From assembly GCA_026874595.1 (NCBI GenBank), contig CM049306.1, positions 62,254,019 to 62,318,018 of the forward strand: a DNA stretch of 64,000 nt, in the 5' to 3' direction. This DNA comes from Sipunculus nudus (taxonomy: Eukaryota > Annelida > Sipuncula > Golfingiida > Sipunculidae). Shown in pieces: positions 53,701 through 60,331 of this stretch. Position 1 is the first letter of the stretch; each line of letters opens with the position of its first letter. The position numbers and the translations under genes are program-made. The notes under the pieces were generated by a model. The model ran no database searches, was not told where the DNA came from, and saw nothing but the letters and a program-made list of their open reading frames with translations.

Positions 53701-55670
53701 TATCTGCAGGTATTGCAAAAAAGTCTGTACATCTGTATTTGTTATGAAAATTTATATTTTTCATGAAATTTTCTATGTTCAGGAGCAGTCAAATGGTCAA
53801 AACGTAGGTCAACTGGGACAAAACAAGAACTCCATCTGTAACTGGTCATTATCTGCCTACGCACCAAAAATCAGGCCTGTATCTGCAGGCACTGCGAAAA
53901 AAAGTCTGTACATGTGCACTTTTATAATGGAATTTCTATGTTAGAAACATTTGTTAAATTTTGAAAAATTTTTTAAGTTCAGGAGGTGTCTTATGGTCAA
54001 AAGTAGGTCAATAAGGGCAAAATGCAAACTCAATCTGTAACTAGTCATTATCTGCCCACACAGCAAAAATCAGGCCAATATCTGCAGGTATTGCGAAAAA
54101 AGTCTGTACATGTGTATTTGTCATGAAAATTTTTATTTTTTATGAAATTTTCTATGTTCAGGAGCCGTAAAACAGTCAAAAGTAGGTCAACTGGGACGAA
54201 ACATGAACTTGATCCATAACTATCATTATCTGCCCACACATAAAAAATCAGGGTGGTATCTGCAAGCATTGAGGAAAAAAAGTCCGTACATATGCATTTG
54301 TTGTGAAAATTTCTATTTTTTTCATGAAATTTTCTATGATCAGGAGCAGTCAAATGGTCAAAGGTAGGTCAACTGGGACAAAACAAGAACTCGATCTGTA
54401 ACTGGTCATTATCTGCCTACGCACCAAAAATCAGGCCTGTATCTGCAGGCACTGCGAAAAAAAGTCTGTACATGTGCACTTTTATAATGAAATTTCTATG
54501 TAAGAGCACTGTCAAACTGTCAAAAGTAGGTCAACTGGGACAAAACGTGAACTCGATCTGTAACTGGTCATTATCTGCCCACACAGCAAAAATCAGGTCA
54601 ATATCTGCAGGTATTGCAAAAAAGTCTGTACATGTGTATTTGTCATGAAAATTTATATTTTTTAATGAAATTTTCTATGTTCAGGAGCCGTAAAACGGTC
54701 AAAAATAGGTCAACTGGGACGAAAAGTGAACTCGATCTGTAACTGTCATTATCTGCCCACACATAAAAAATCAGGGTGATATCTGCAGGCATTGAGGAAA
54801 AAAAGTCCGTACATATGCATTTGTTATGAAAATTTCTATTTTTCATGAAATTTTCTATGTTCAGGAGCAGTCAAATGGTCAAAAGTAGGTCAACTGGGAC
54901 AAAACAAGAACTCCATCTGTAACTGGTCATTATCTGCCTACGCACCAAAAATCAGGCCTGTATCTGCAGGCACTGCGAAAAAAAGTCCGTACATGTGCAC
55001 TTTTTTAATGAAATTTCTATGTTAGAGCACTGTCAAACTGTCAAAAGTAGGTCAAAATGTTCAGGAGCCGTAAAACGGTCAAAAGTAGGTCAACTGGGAC
55101 GAAATGTGAACTCAATTTGTAACTGGTCTATATCTGCCCACACACCAAAAATCAGGCCAATATCTGCAGGCATTGCGAAAAAAAGTCCGTACAACTGTTT
55201 GATTTCGGAATGACGGAAGGACGGAATGACTGTGGCGGGGGCATAAAAATCAATATGATATAGAATGAATATTTTTTTAAAACTGACCTATTACATGAAA
55301 GCTTGCACTGGTAACTGAATAAGGTGACAGTAAACCCTGTAAATATATAGTTTCACTGGTTTATGGTTTTTGTATGAGCTAGTCTTAGAATTATCCTGAT
55401 ATCACAGAACTGTTGAAGTTAGGTGTATATTATCAAGCTCTTTGGCCATATATGGATTTGAACTTGGCACCATCTAACATCGTAAATTGGTTTATCTTTA
55501 AAATTAAAACACAAAAATATATCTGCTTTTTCCTCATCTAAGCTTTTAAACCTTGAGGGAGGTCATTCACACCTTGCTCAGATGGTGTGTATGAATCACG
55601 CCAGCATACACGATGCTTGTTGTCATCTTTTGGAGCATACATGTAGGTGTTCATTTTCATCATCTTCATC
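23468..55670 (-). CDS. OGA: Protein O-GlcNAcase (OGA), 3' part of gene, 13 exons, 5' end missing
   Basis: OGA removes O-linked N-acetylglucosamine from Ser/Thr of nuclear and cytosolic proteins, opposing OGT. The model joins 55670-55573, 53001-52871, 52275-52104, 51627-51529, 49262-48978, 47290-47088, 43507-43298, 39480-39297, 30640-30555, 28073-27972, 27099-27008, 24982-24790 and 23779-23468; every junction is AG/GT and in phase. It encodes 721 visible residues. Through the GH84 domain the numbering equals human OGA minus 84, so K98, D174, D175 (catalytic pair), Y219, W278, N280, D285 and N313 are all present, at visible residues 14, 90, 91, 135, 194, 196, 201 and 229. A short low-complexity linker follows, then the helical stalk (about 340-490) and the C-terminal acetyltransferase-like domain (about 510-715). 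The disordered linker is shorter than in human (916 aa). The N-terminal segment with the GFYGRPW motif was not found in the window. Introns run from 476 bp to 8.7 kb, the long ones filled with repeats. Confidence 0.93.
24230..24737. mobile_element. Small TA-flanked TIR element (Tc1/pogo-like MITE) in OGA intron
   Basis: Left end CAATGAAACCTC and right end GGGGTTTCATTA are inverted, with ACAGCAGA and TCTGCAGA further in. TA dinucleotides flank both sides. The interior of about 500 bp has no transposase. TA targets and ends of this type suggest a pogo/Tigger-like or mariner MITE; the class is tentative. Confidence 0.5.
24790..24982 (-). CDS. OGA: OGA visible exon 12 (HAT-like domain core)
   Basis: Acceptor TTTACAG after a T-rich run, donor GTATGT. 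Encodes [26 protein letters not shown], and W-F-P-K-M-Q-Q-K-Y. Human has D-Y-C-F-V-L-E, G-I-C-G-Y-A-L-G-T and W-I-P-F-M-Q-E-K-Y. Visible residues 554-618; phase 2 to phase 0. The human domain is considered a pseudo-acetyltransferase; nothing here argues otherwise. Confidence 0.94.
26382..26786. mobile_element. hAT-type MITE, 405 bp, in OGA intron
   Basis: Ends CAGTGATGTA and TACATAAGTG are imperfect inverted repeats flanked by a perfect 8-bp target duplication TGTCAGTC (26,374-26,381 and 26,787-26,794). Subterminal AGTCAAGTCC / GGACTTGAGG-type repeats fill both ends. No coding capacity. Lies in the OGA intron between 27,008 and 24,982. Confidence 0.85.
27008..27099 (-). CDS. OGA: OGA visible exon 11 (HAT-like domain)
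   Basis: Acceptor ATTACAG, donor GTAAGT, phase 0 to phase 2. Codes [14 protein letters not shown], matching human S-V-Y-K-I-C-R-E-M-Y-D-D-G, then [11 protein letters not shown] against human P-D-L-I-G-D-K. A different frame here is longer and open, but only this one fits the family and the flanking phases. Confidence 0.9.
27972..28073 (-). CDS. OGA: OGA visible exon 10 (start of HAT-like domain)
   Basis: Acceptor ATCCTCAG, donor GTAAAT, 34 codons in phase 0. Begins R-L-L-P-M-E-G and ends [14 protein letters not shown], matching human R-L-L-P-I-D-G and K-V-Y-T-I-R-P-Y-F-P-K-D-E. The Y-T-I-R-P strand opens the GNAT-fold C-terminal domain. Confidence 0.92.
29199..29234. repeat. Two poly-C tracts in duplicated CAGGCAGCCCCC
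   Basis: GACAGGCAGC followed by a long C run occurs twice in tandem, so the tract and its flank duplicated together. Confidence 0.7.
29889..30515 (+). mobile_element. Family B element, short and internally deleted (B5)
   Basis: Begins ACAAGGGACCCATGGGTCACG with GCTCAGCTGA and ends with CCAGACGGACAAAGGACC and a degraded hairpin (ATAGCTAAAATGA...). Only the last part of one core is present (TTTGGACCCATAACT, GGAGATTTTGGGG). Ends 40 bp from OGA visible exon 9. Confidence 0.6.
30555..30640 (-). CDS. OGA: OGA visible exon 9 (stalk to HAT-like junction)
   Basis: Acceptor TTTACAG, donor GTGAGA. Codes [19 protein letters not shown], then R-G-G-L-H-S-E-F-R, matching human Q-E-P-W-A-F-R-G-G-L-A-G-E-F-Q. 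Phase 1 to phase 0. AGG is kept in the exon so that F-R joins R-L-L-P in the next exon; a splice one base earlier would break frame. Confidence 0.9.
31477..31817 (+). mobile_element. Family B left-end fragment
   Basis: Starts ACAAGGGACCTTTGGGTCACGGCGCTCAGCTG like other family B left ends but is cut by the hairpin end of a family A element at 31,821, so no core or right end is present. The remainder is AT-rich. Confidence 0.45.
31821..31849. repeat. Perfect terminal hairpin of family A
   Basis: Arms AGCTCAGATGACT and AGTCATCTGAGCT pair without mismatch around a TTC loop. Most other copies have G instead of T in the second arm (AGTCAGCTGAGCT), giving one mismatch. Confidence 0.85.
33871..35009 (-). 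mobile_element. Family C tandem-core element nested in A1
   Basis: Starts with a hairpin (33,871-33,900; arms GTATCCGCCAAAAC and GTTTTGCGGATAC) and ends with TTTTGGCAGATAC (34,997-35,009), a 12/13 inverted match to the start. Inside are three units of about 275 bp, each with CATATCTC(G/A)GGAACC(G/A)TTTGACCGAT and TTGATTTTATGACAGGTGG. The 12-bp palindrome GGTGGCGCCACC occurs four times. Same layout as family D. Family A sequence stands on both sides, so it was inserted into A1. Confidence 0.7.
36150..37454 (+). mobile_element. Family B element (B2), two cores, hairpin end
   Basis: Core copies near 36,190 and 36,860 share GGGCAAAATTTAAGGTAC, TTGGGCCCATAACTT-like and GGTAGG(G/A)GAT motifs with B1; the period is about 670 bp. 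The right end is GGACCACGACTATAGCTCAG with the hairpin at about 37,421-37,449. The usual left flank with CCCATGGGTCA is not seen, so it is 5'-truncated. Confidence 0.7.
37727..38679 (+). mobile_element. Family A element (A3)
   Basis: Left flank AATGACCCAGGGGTCATGAAG with AGGAAGACATTC, two to three degenerate cores (GGGTAACAGAGACCTAATTT near 38,200), a short GGACGGACGGACACC tract near 38,611, and a hairpin end at about 38,646-38,674. Confidence 0.65.
38984..38998. repeat. (GT)n microsatellite, short
   Basis: About seven GT units. Confidence 0.7.
39297..39480 (-). CDS. OGA: OGA visible exon 8 (stalk domain)
   Basis: Acceptor TTTGCAG, donor GTAGGT. Encodes [11 protein letters not shown], then [18 protein letters not shown], ending I-K-W-L-G. 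Human has N-R-T-I-L-Y-D-M-Y-S-Y-V-W-D-I-K-S-I and V-Q-W-L-G at the same place. Ends in phase 1. An 8.66-kb intron, the longest seen, follows and holds family A, B and C repeats. Confidence 0.92.
40137..41135 (+). mobile_element. Family A element (A4)
   Basis: Left flank ACAAGTGACCCATGGGTCATGACG with CTCAGC, cores with GGTAACAG(A/C)GACC near 40,360, 40,695 and 40,950, the palindrome GGTGGCGCCACC at 40,533-40,544, a G18 tract at about 40,901-40,918, a GGACAGACGGCTGGACGGACG tract and hairpin end at about 41,100-41,130. Confidence 0.7.
41380..41545 (+). mobile_element. Family B right-end relic
   Basis: Contains GGAGAACTTGGGGACATCTTACTGTATGC-like sequence, TTTCAAAATGTTC, a decayed CCAACAGACGG tract and ATAATCAGCTGAGCTAAAAAC, the end of family B with most of the hairpin's first arm lost. 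Confidence 0.55.
41678..41860 (-). CDS. Unrecognised 60-codon intronic reading frame
   Basis: Starts [24 protein letters not shown] with an acidic/charged N-terminus that looks protein-like, in a somewhat CpG-richer patch (TCATCGGCCGATTCC). It lies inside an OGA intron on the same strand, upstream of the stalk exon at 39,480. It could be an alternative first exon, a relic of another gene, or chance; no clear splice donor was found. Confidence 0.2.
   Translation of the reverse strand: MESADDARMQREQLKFDHKLSSSSSMGRARMPVKCLFIDFWLAACHIIHFSADNEPPSGV
42024..42072. repeat. Perfect 19-bp inverted repeat
   Basis: Left arm CCAGTTGTGGCTCTGTTGT (42,024-42,042) and right arm ACAACAGAGCCACAACTGG (42,054-42,072) with an 11-nt loop. 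Outside the arms, GGACTCAATAT (about 41,999) and ATATTGAGTCC (about 42,094) extend the inversion with gaps. Confidence 0.85.
42095..42565. mobile_element. TIR element, 471 bp, 46-bp inverted ends
   Basis: Ends 42,095-42,140 and 42,520-42,565 are inverted repeats matching at 41 of 46 positions, opening TATTGAGTCCGATAGC and closing GCTGTCGGACTCAATA. The interior has no transposase. No convincing target duplication was read. Its left end also forms the right flank of the 19-bp foldback at 42,024-42,072. Confidence 0.7.
42670..42715. repeat. Small hairpin (ACAGCGCTT...AAGCGCTGT)
   Basis: Arms ACAGCGCTTACCATATAGG and CCTATAGGAAAAGCGCTGT pair with about 16 of 19 bases around a short loop, about 100 bp from the 471-bp TIR element. 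More likely an element end than an RNA gene. Confidence 0.5.
43298..43507 (-). CDS. OGA: OGA visible exon 7 (linker end and stalk start)
   Basis: Exactly 70 codons, phase 0 at both ends; acceptor GTAAAAG is pyrimidine-poor, donor GTAGGA. Begins E-E-K-T-S-P-A-A-A (linker), then L-E-D-L and [15 protein letters not shown], matching human Q-L-L-A-D-L-F-Y-L-P-Y-E-H-G-P. This helical stalk mediates OGA dimerisation in known structures. The acceptor was chosen because it keeps frame and removes an upstream TAA. Confidence 0.88.
43708..45977 (+). mobile_element. Family A element (A2), about six cores
   Basis: Left flank CAAGTGACCAATGGGTCATG and CTCAGCTGACTGGGAAGAG; cores of about 330 bp marked by GGTCTCAAAAATAGAGAAAA-like sequence near 43,866, 44,108, 44,450, 44,922, 45,262 and 45,580; tail GACAGACAGACGGACGGCGG, then ATCACTATAGCTCAGCATGA and AGTCAGCTGAGCTAA. 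Between about 44,100 and 44,700 a segment with GAGGTGGCGCACCCAGTC is duplicated. In an OGA intron. Confidence 0.75.
46010..46440 (+). mobile_element. Short two-core repeat with GGACGGACAGAC tail
   Basis: Two diverged units of about 140 bp (AAGACCTTGACCTTGGACC and CTTGAATTTTGACCTCATGACC, each followed by a CAAAA(A)T(T/C) segment and GGTGAG(C/T)CAT) end in TGGACGGACAGACAAAGGGACC. Same body-then-ACGG-tail arrangement as the larger families. Confidence 0.5.
47088..47290 (-). CDS. OGA: OGA visible exon 6 (end of catalytic domain and linker)
   Basis: Acceptor ACCAAG after a pyrimidine run, donor GTACAG. Starts in phase 1 with a charged stretch ([14 protein letters not shown]), then [14 protein letters not shown] matching human Y-S-P-Q-M-A-L-K-L-A-L-T-E-W. 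The Ser/Thr/Asp-rich tail begins the disordered linker; the caspase-3 cleavage region of human OGA lies in this stretch, but no clear DEVD-type site is seen here. Ends in phase 0. Confidence 0.85.
47690..48790 (+). repeat. About 145-bp tandem array (family F), seven units, in OGA intron
   Basis: GGGAAAGCTGCAGTA recurs near 47,790, 47,936, 48,081, 48,222, 48,367, 48,513 and 48,658. Each unit also has TTGTTGAGTTATCGCG, AAATCAGCGATC, GTGGCCATATTGGAATTCC and GGTCTGGAGCCCTCAT. The last unit runs into GGAAGGACAGATGGCCGGAAGG, then GATCACTATAGGGCACC, and a terminal hairpin CCGCTTG-T-CAAGCGG near 48,762. So it is probably a hairpin-ended tandem-core element like the others. Confidence 0.8.
48978..49262 (-). 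CDS. OGA: OGA visible exon 5 (GH84 domain, [11 protein letters not shown])
   Basis: Acceptor CCACAG, donor GTAATT. Longest catalytic-domain exon, visible residues 167-262. It carries G-P-K-V-V, then [13 protein letters not shown], and [11 protein letters not shown]. The equivalents of human W278, N280, D285 and N313, which hold the GlcNAc ring, are all present. The open frame runs on past the donor, but the family alignment and GTAATT place the splice at M-T-D-N-D-T. Confidence 0.95.
49847..51382. mobile_element. TTAA-target element (piggyBac-like, non-autonomous)
   Basis: Flanked by TTAA at 49,843-49,846 and 51,383-51,386. Removing it restores a continuous minisatellite unit (ACTGTCC-TTAA-GCAAATTCTTAAATCC), good evidence for a TTAA target duplication. 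Ends AGGTGCTCATTCACCT and, inverted, AGGGGCCCAATCACCT match at 13 of 16 bases. TTAA targets are characteristic of piggyBac transposons. No transposase remains; the interior holds a second element. Confidence 0.75.
50178..51250. mobile_element. TIR element nested inside the TTAA element, 1,073 bp
   Basis: Left end TACCATATTTATTCTAATTT plus GGCGA and right end TCGCCAAATT plus GGAATAAATACGGTA are inverted repeats of about 25 bp. ACA stands on both outer sides (possible 3-bp target duplication). GGTCGAGA-type subterminal repeats occur near 50,231, 50,283 and 51,207. No transposase frame. Superfamily uncertain. Confidence 0.65.
51529..51627 (-). CDS. OGA: OGA visible exon 4 (GH84 domain, Y219 region)
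   Basis: Acceptor TTTACAG, donor GTATCC; both ends are phase 1. The split codon gives E-Y-C, where the Tyr is human Y219. The exon ends I-D-I-L-W-T-G, matching human I-E-V-L-W-T-G. The segment between ([14 protein letters not shown]) is a surface loop that differs more from vertebrates. Confidence 0.92.
52104..52275 (-). CDS. OGA: OGA visible exon 3 (catalytic Asp pair)
   Basis: Acceptor GTACAG, donor GTGAGT. It codes for [16 protein letters not shown]; the adjacent aspartates (visible 90 and 91) equal human D174 and D175. In GH84 substrate-assisted catalysis, D174 stabilises the oxazoline intermediate and D175 is the acid/base. The rest (F-A-H-A-Q, T-N-E-I-Y, F-L-F-C-P-T) is nearly identical to vertebrate OGA. 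It ends in phase 1. Confidence 0.95.
52871..53001 (-). CDS. OGA: OGA visible exon 2 (GH84 domain, SPGLDIT motif)
   Basis: Acceptor TTCCAG and donor GTACTG flank an exon that starts in phase 1 and ends in phase 0. It codes for D-D-L-K-N-L-I-K, then [15 protein letters not shown], the GH84 strand equivalent to human I-Y-A-I-S-P-G-L-D-I-T. It ends in K-L-Q-Q, matching human K-L-D-Q just before the catalytic strand. Visible residues 33-76. Confidence 0.92.
53040..55260. repeat. About 180-bp tandem array (family E), about 12 units, in OGA intron
   Basis: ATCTGCC(C/T)AC recurs near 53,151, 53,329, 53,509, 53,672, 53,852, 54,050, 54,229, 54,410, 54,576, 54,754, 54,932 and 55,131. Units share CAAAAGTAGGTCAACTGGGAC, GAACTCGATCTGTAACTGG, AAAAATCAGGCC and ATCTGCAGG. 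The right end reads GGAATGACGGAAGGACGG, the simple-repeat tail seen in other families. Alternate units resemble each other more than neighbours do, suggesting a higher-order two- or three-unit repeat. Long frames are by-products. Confidence 0.8.
55573..55670 (-). CDS. OGA: OGA visible exon 1 (GH84 domain, YAPKDD motif)
   Basis: Acceptor CTGCAG lies just above 55,670 and donor GTGTGA just below 55,573. One base of a split codon comes first, then 32 residues, leaving phase 1. It contains [10 protein letters not shown] followed by K-H-R, matching human OGA around K98, which contacts the sugar. The repeated Met/Lys codons at its start (MKMMKM) replace the human LQKWEL stretch. This is an internal exon: the preceding GFYGRPW-coding exon is missing, so it is not the translation start. 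Confidence 0.9.
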
Positions 55671-56259
55671 CTGCAGGAAGAAATACACCTCATCAGCTAT
55701 GACTACATGTACCAATACATGTCAATGTATTACATGTACTGATTGATACATGTCAGTGTATCATTCTTTATCATGTTTTGTTAAACTATATATGTTAACA
55801 GAAGAGTTTTCATGTCTAGTGAACAAATCGTTGTCTATTTGTTCTGTTCACAGCTTCAGTCTATGTTAAAATGCTCTTCAATTATTGATAACTAAATCTG
55901 ACTGACTGTGATCAAGTTTTATTTACAACACAATAGATGCAAAAGCATCTAATGATAAAAAACATGTATTTGTAAAGATTTCAGTATTTCAACTAAGTGA
56001 CTGTAATATGCATGTAAATATATCCACAGGGAACATACAAAACCCTGCCAATAATAGAATAATGGACATGAGCTGAAGCATAATAATACACATTTAATTA
56101 TTAACTGAAATAAACTGCTGTAAATAATAAAAATTATCCATTTTAAAAGAGCATGAAATAAATTTGCTTAGCAAACTAAAACAAGCCAGTTAGTTGTACA
56201 TTGCATCTGCACTGTGTAATATATGAAACTTGTAGCCTGAAATCATTTAATGATTCAAA

Positions 56260-57560
56260 AACGATTTTTTTAGCATATCCATTTTTTGCATGAAAACCAG
56301 AGTTCTTTTTTTAATCAACAAATTTTATAAATAAGCATTGAAAAACATTTTGAAAATATAAGTAAATTCAGAACTGTTAGTTGCATCATTATTTATTCTT
56401 AGTTTGGCTCACATCAAGTCAAATTATGCATGTATGTATATTTTATTATTTTTAATTCATAAATATATTTTTAACAGAAAATATCACTTAAATAACATGG
56501 TGCCAAAACATGGCAATTTTACAATTTTTTCTTTGAATCTTTATTAAAAAATAGTGTTGTACATTGGAGTTCATGCTTTACATTATTAACTAAACAAAAG
56601 ATCCATTAAAATTTAAAATTTGAAAGATTTAAATTTCCCTTTTCACATCAGGTATACACACTGTTAGTTGGATGAGGGAAAAACAATATCACCATGCTAA
56701 TTACCATCAACTATAACTTAGTATTGTAATTAATATTCAAGTTTTTATTCTTTTGAAGTAAGGAATTCCTCATATTATGAAGATCAACACTTTTATAGCA
56801 ATACATCACTTTGTGGACACAATTAAATGTGCACTTTATTCATTGTAACCCCTTGTGGGTTGGCTTGAGGTAAACAAAACTTGACAAGGTGTATGAAAAT
56901 TTGAATTAAAGCTACCCTTTTTCATCCATTCCTGTCAAATTTCAGATTTTTTTAGCTTAAAACCTTATCTGTCCATCAGGTGAAAATAAAAGCAAATGTA
57001 CAAACAGAAAAAAATGTGCCATAGCCAAAGTTGGGCATAATTTAATATAATGATTTAACATTTATTATGCTAATAACATAAACAATTTACAAAATGTTTA
57101 TCTTATTTCTAGAATACAATAAAAATTACATTGACTACTGGAATATGCTTAAAATAAGCTCTCTAGCTAAACAAATTATCATGTTAAGTGAGTAAATATA
57201 TTTCCTGATTTCTGACAAAGTGAATTATGTTTGGGCCTGTAACTTCAAAGATTTATGCAACTTTGACTAAATTTCTGGCATGTACATAGGAAATATATGC
57301 AGGTATGGTTGTATCAAAAATGAATTGATTAACAACAGCAGTTTTCATAGTGGGTAGTTTTGACCTGTAACAATAGGCCACTGGAAAATGAATGTTTTTA
57401 CTTAATTTCTAGAAGGAGCATTGACCCAGTTTCAAGTTTGGTAGGAGAACTTGGGGACATCTAACTCTAAGTCAGTTTTGGATTTGTAGGTCTAACTGTT
57501 TTAAAACGTGCCCTATAAATGGACACCTGGCCAGCTGGCCAGCCAGATGGATGATGGACT
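56260..57560 (+). mobile_element. Family B element, old and diverged (B4)
   Basis: Shares with B1, in order: AGCATATCCA, AATTAAATGTGCACTTTA, GTGTATGAAAA, AAAGTTGGGCA, TTTGGGCC(T), GGTAGGAGAACTTGGGGACAT and TTTTAAAACGTGCCCT. It ends in a weak GGCCAGCTGGCCAGCC tract with no hairpin. More decayed than the other copies. Confidence 0.6.
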
Positions 57561-58610
57561 GAGCCAAAATAAGAATTGAACTGATCCATTTATTTCATTC
57601 AATTTTCTAGATACTATGTAGCACTGCTATGTTTTGTGTGAAATAATTTCATGACCAAAGTTACATAATCTTACTTGCAAGATTCAACAACCTGTACACC
57701 ACAATTTCCATGAATTAAACTCTCCATGAAATACTCACACTTTCATAGTGAAGTTCCTGCATCAAAGCTCAAGTGAGCAGTTCTAATATTATATTGAAAA
57801 TTATAGGAAATTGTCCAAAGCTTACAGCAAGCAAAATGTATGGTCATCAGAGCAGCTGTAAAACATGCCCTGCTAAAAGGTAGGAATATCTCGCTGCATA
57901 GCAGAGTTGACTTGGAAATCAAATGAGCTTTAAACTGTTTTCCTTCTTTATGGTTCAGAATCATCCATGATGGGTATACTTTTTAACTAAATATGGAGTC
58001 TCTGATTCAGATAAAATTTTGCAAATCCAACTCCTTGCCAATCAGATGTAGTGGCATTGTCTACTGTTATAATAAGAAGTTGACCAATAGTGGCTAGGGG
58101 TAGGTTTCCATTAAAAAAAATATAATCTATGTATTTTAAAGATTTAATTTAAAAACAGGTAAACACCTCTGCAAAAGTAGTGTCTAAGGCAAGAACATAT
58201 ATTATGTGTGCCAAAGAGCTTATATAGATAGCGATGCAACTCTGGGTCTTGCTATGTTTAATGTTGCTGAAAAAGGTCAGAAAAGTCCCTTATCAAAGGC
58301 ACAGAGAGATGTTGCTGACAGGCCTGGTGCTAACTGATATGACACGAGATTCTACCCATATTGTGACTTCGGAATGACTCGTTAGTTTTCAAAGACCCAA
58401 GGTGTTTTTGTCAGTTAAGTTGGGTTCTCCTCATATAAATCTTGAGTATTTAATGTAATTACTGGCACAATCTTAAAACAATATATTTTCATTTAGACAT
58501 CCATTAGCATACCAACGTGTGAGACTGTCACTGCCTGGGCGGCAGTAACATGGGTGATAATACGAGAAATGCAGCATCAATGATGCAGTGGTTGAGGGCT
58601 GACATTTAAA

Positions 58611-59812
58611 AACAAGTGACCCAGGGGTCATGACGCTCAGCTGACTAGGAAGACATTGACAAAAGTAATTTTATCATCTGAATGTCAAATTTGAATGAAA
58701 TACTTTTTCCAAACTTGACCTTTTGTATAAAATCATCCAATATTCATTGGGGTACTATGGAGCTCTGTAGCATGAAGGATATGGGTAACAGACACCTATT
58801 TTCAAGGTTTACAAGATGACTTTTCAGGGGTCTCCCAGCATGTCAAAAAATAAAATTCTAGGTCCAGTTATTATGATTTGTGCCCTGTTAACAAATCCAA
58901 ATGTTTATTCTGGGGGGTATTTCAAAGCCGCATAGGATGAAGGATATGGGTAACAGAGATGTAATTTCAGGTGCACAAGGAGACTTTTCAGGGGCCTCCC
59001 AGCATATCAAGAAAGGAGATTCTAGGTCAAGTCATTATAATTTGTGCTCTGTTAACAGATGACCAAATCTTTATTCTGGGGAGTACTTCAGAGCCCCAGA
59101 GCATGAAGGATATGGGTAACAGGGACCTTATTTCGGGTTTCCATGTAGACCTTTTATGGGCTTCCCTGGAGGTGAGGACAGAAGATTCTAGGTCCAGTCA
59201 TTATGATTTGTGCCCTGTTAATATATGACCAAATCTTTATTCTGGGGGGTACTTCAGAGCCCCATGGCTCACAGAATATGGGTAACAGGGACCTTATTTC
59301 GGGTTTCCATGTAGACCTTTTATGGGCTTCCCTGGAGGTAAGGGCAGAAGATTCTAGGTCCAGTCATTATGATTTGTGCCCTGTTTACAAATGACCAAAT
59401 GTTTAAAGATCACAAAAGTAGAGAAAAAAAATCGTAAAAAATAAAAAAAATATAGGTGGCGCCACCAATCTCCAGAAATTGATGAAACACTCCATGATCA
59501 ATATCCATGCAAAGAATCATGGTGATTTATGCATTAGTTGTTCAGATACTTGAGCTTTTGTATTAAATTTTGCATTATTCTGGGGGGTACTTCAGAACCC
59601 CATAGCTCGAAGAATATAGGTCACAGTGACCTAATTTCAGGTTTAAAAGGAGAATTTCCATAGACCTCCCAGGATTTCAAGTAAGAAGATTCCCGGTCTA
59701 GCGGTTACAATTTGTGCCCTGTTAACAGACAGACGCCTGGATGGCCGGACGGACGACGGACAAAAGGTGATCCCTACAGCTCAGATGACTTTCAGTCAGC
59801 TGAGCTAAAAAT
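58611..59812 (+). mobile_element. Family A segment (A5) with left flank and hairpin end
   Basis: Left flank AACAAGTGACCCAGGGGTCATG and CTCAGCTGACTAGGAAGACA; partial cores with GGGTAACAG(A/G)GA near 58,785, 58,950, 59,117 and 59,282; shortened units of 165 bp (58,920-59,400) next to one full core; tail GCCGGACGGACGACGG near 59,745; hairpin end at about 59,778-59,806. Confidence 0.7.
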
Positions 59813-60331
59813 TGAAAAAATACAGGTGGTGCCACCAGAATGCAGAAACTGATGAAACATTTCATGATCAATATCCATGCAAAGAATCATGGTGATCAAT
59901 ATAATAATTGTTCAGATACTTGAACTTTTGTATCAAATTTTCCATTATTCTGGGGGGTACTTCGGAGCCCCATAGCTCAGAGGTTATGGGTAACAGAGAC
60001 CTAATTTCAGGTTTCCATGGAGACTTTTCATGGGCCTCTCAGCATGTCAAGAGAGAAGATTCTTGGTCCAGTTGTTACGATTTGTGCCATGTTAACAGAT
60101 GACCGCATCTTATGAGGTCTCAAAAATAGAGAAAAAAATTCGTAAAAATAAAAAAAAATACAGGTGGCGCCACCATACTGCAGAAACTGATGACACATTC
60201 CATGATCAATATCCATGCAAAGAATCATGGTGATCACTGCAATAGTTGTTTAGATACTTGAGCTTTTGTATCAAATTGTCCATTATTCTGAGGGATGCTT
60301 CAGATGACTTACAGTCAGCTGAGCTAAAAAC
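59813..60331 (+). mobile_element. Family A segment (A6), fused directly to A5
   Basis: Begins in mid-core (ATTGAAAAAATACAGG) immediately after the A5 hairpin, without the left flank. One full core with GGTGGCGCCACC at 60,163-60,174. Ends near 60,331 with GATGACTTACAGTCAGCTGAG but without the ACGG tail, so the end is internally deleted. Confidence 0.65.

Noticed and set aside
47690-55260. Regular arrays considered as CRISPR
   Set aside because: Units of 145-180 bp are repeats throughout, without unique spacers, in an animal gene's introns.
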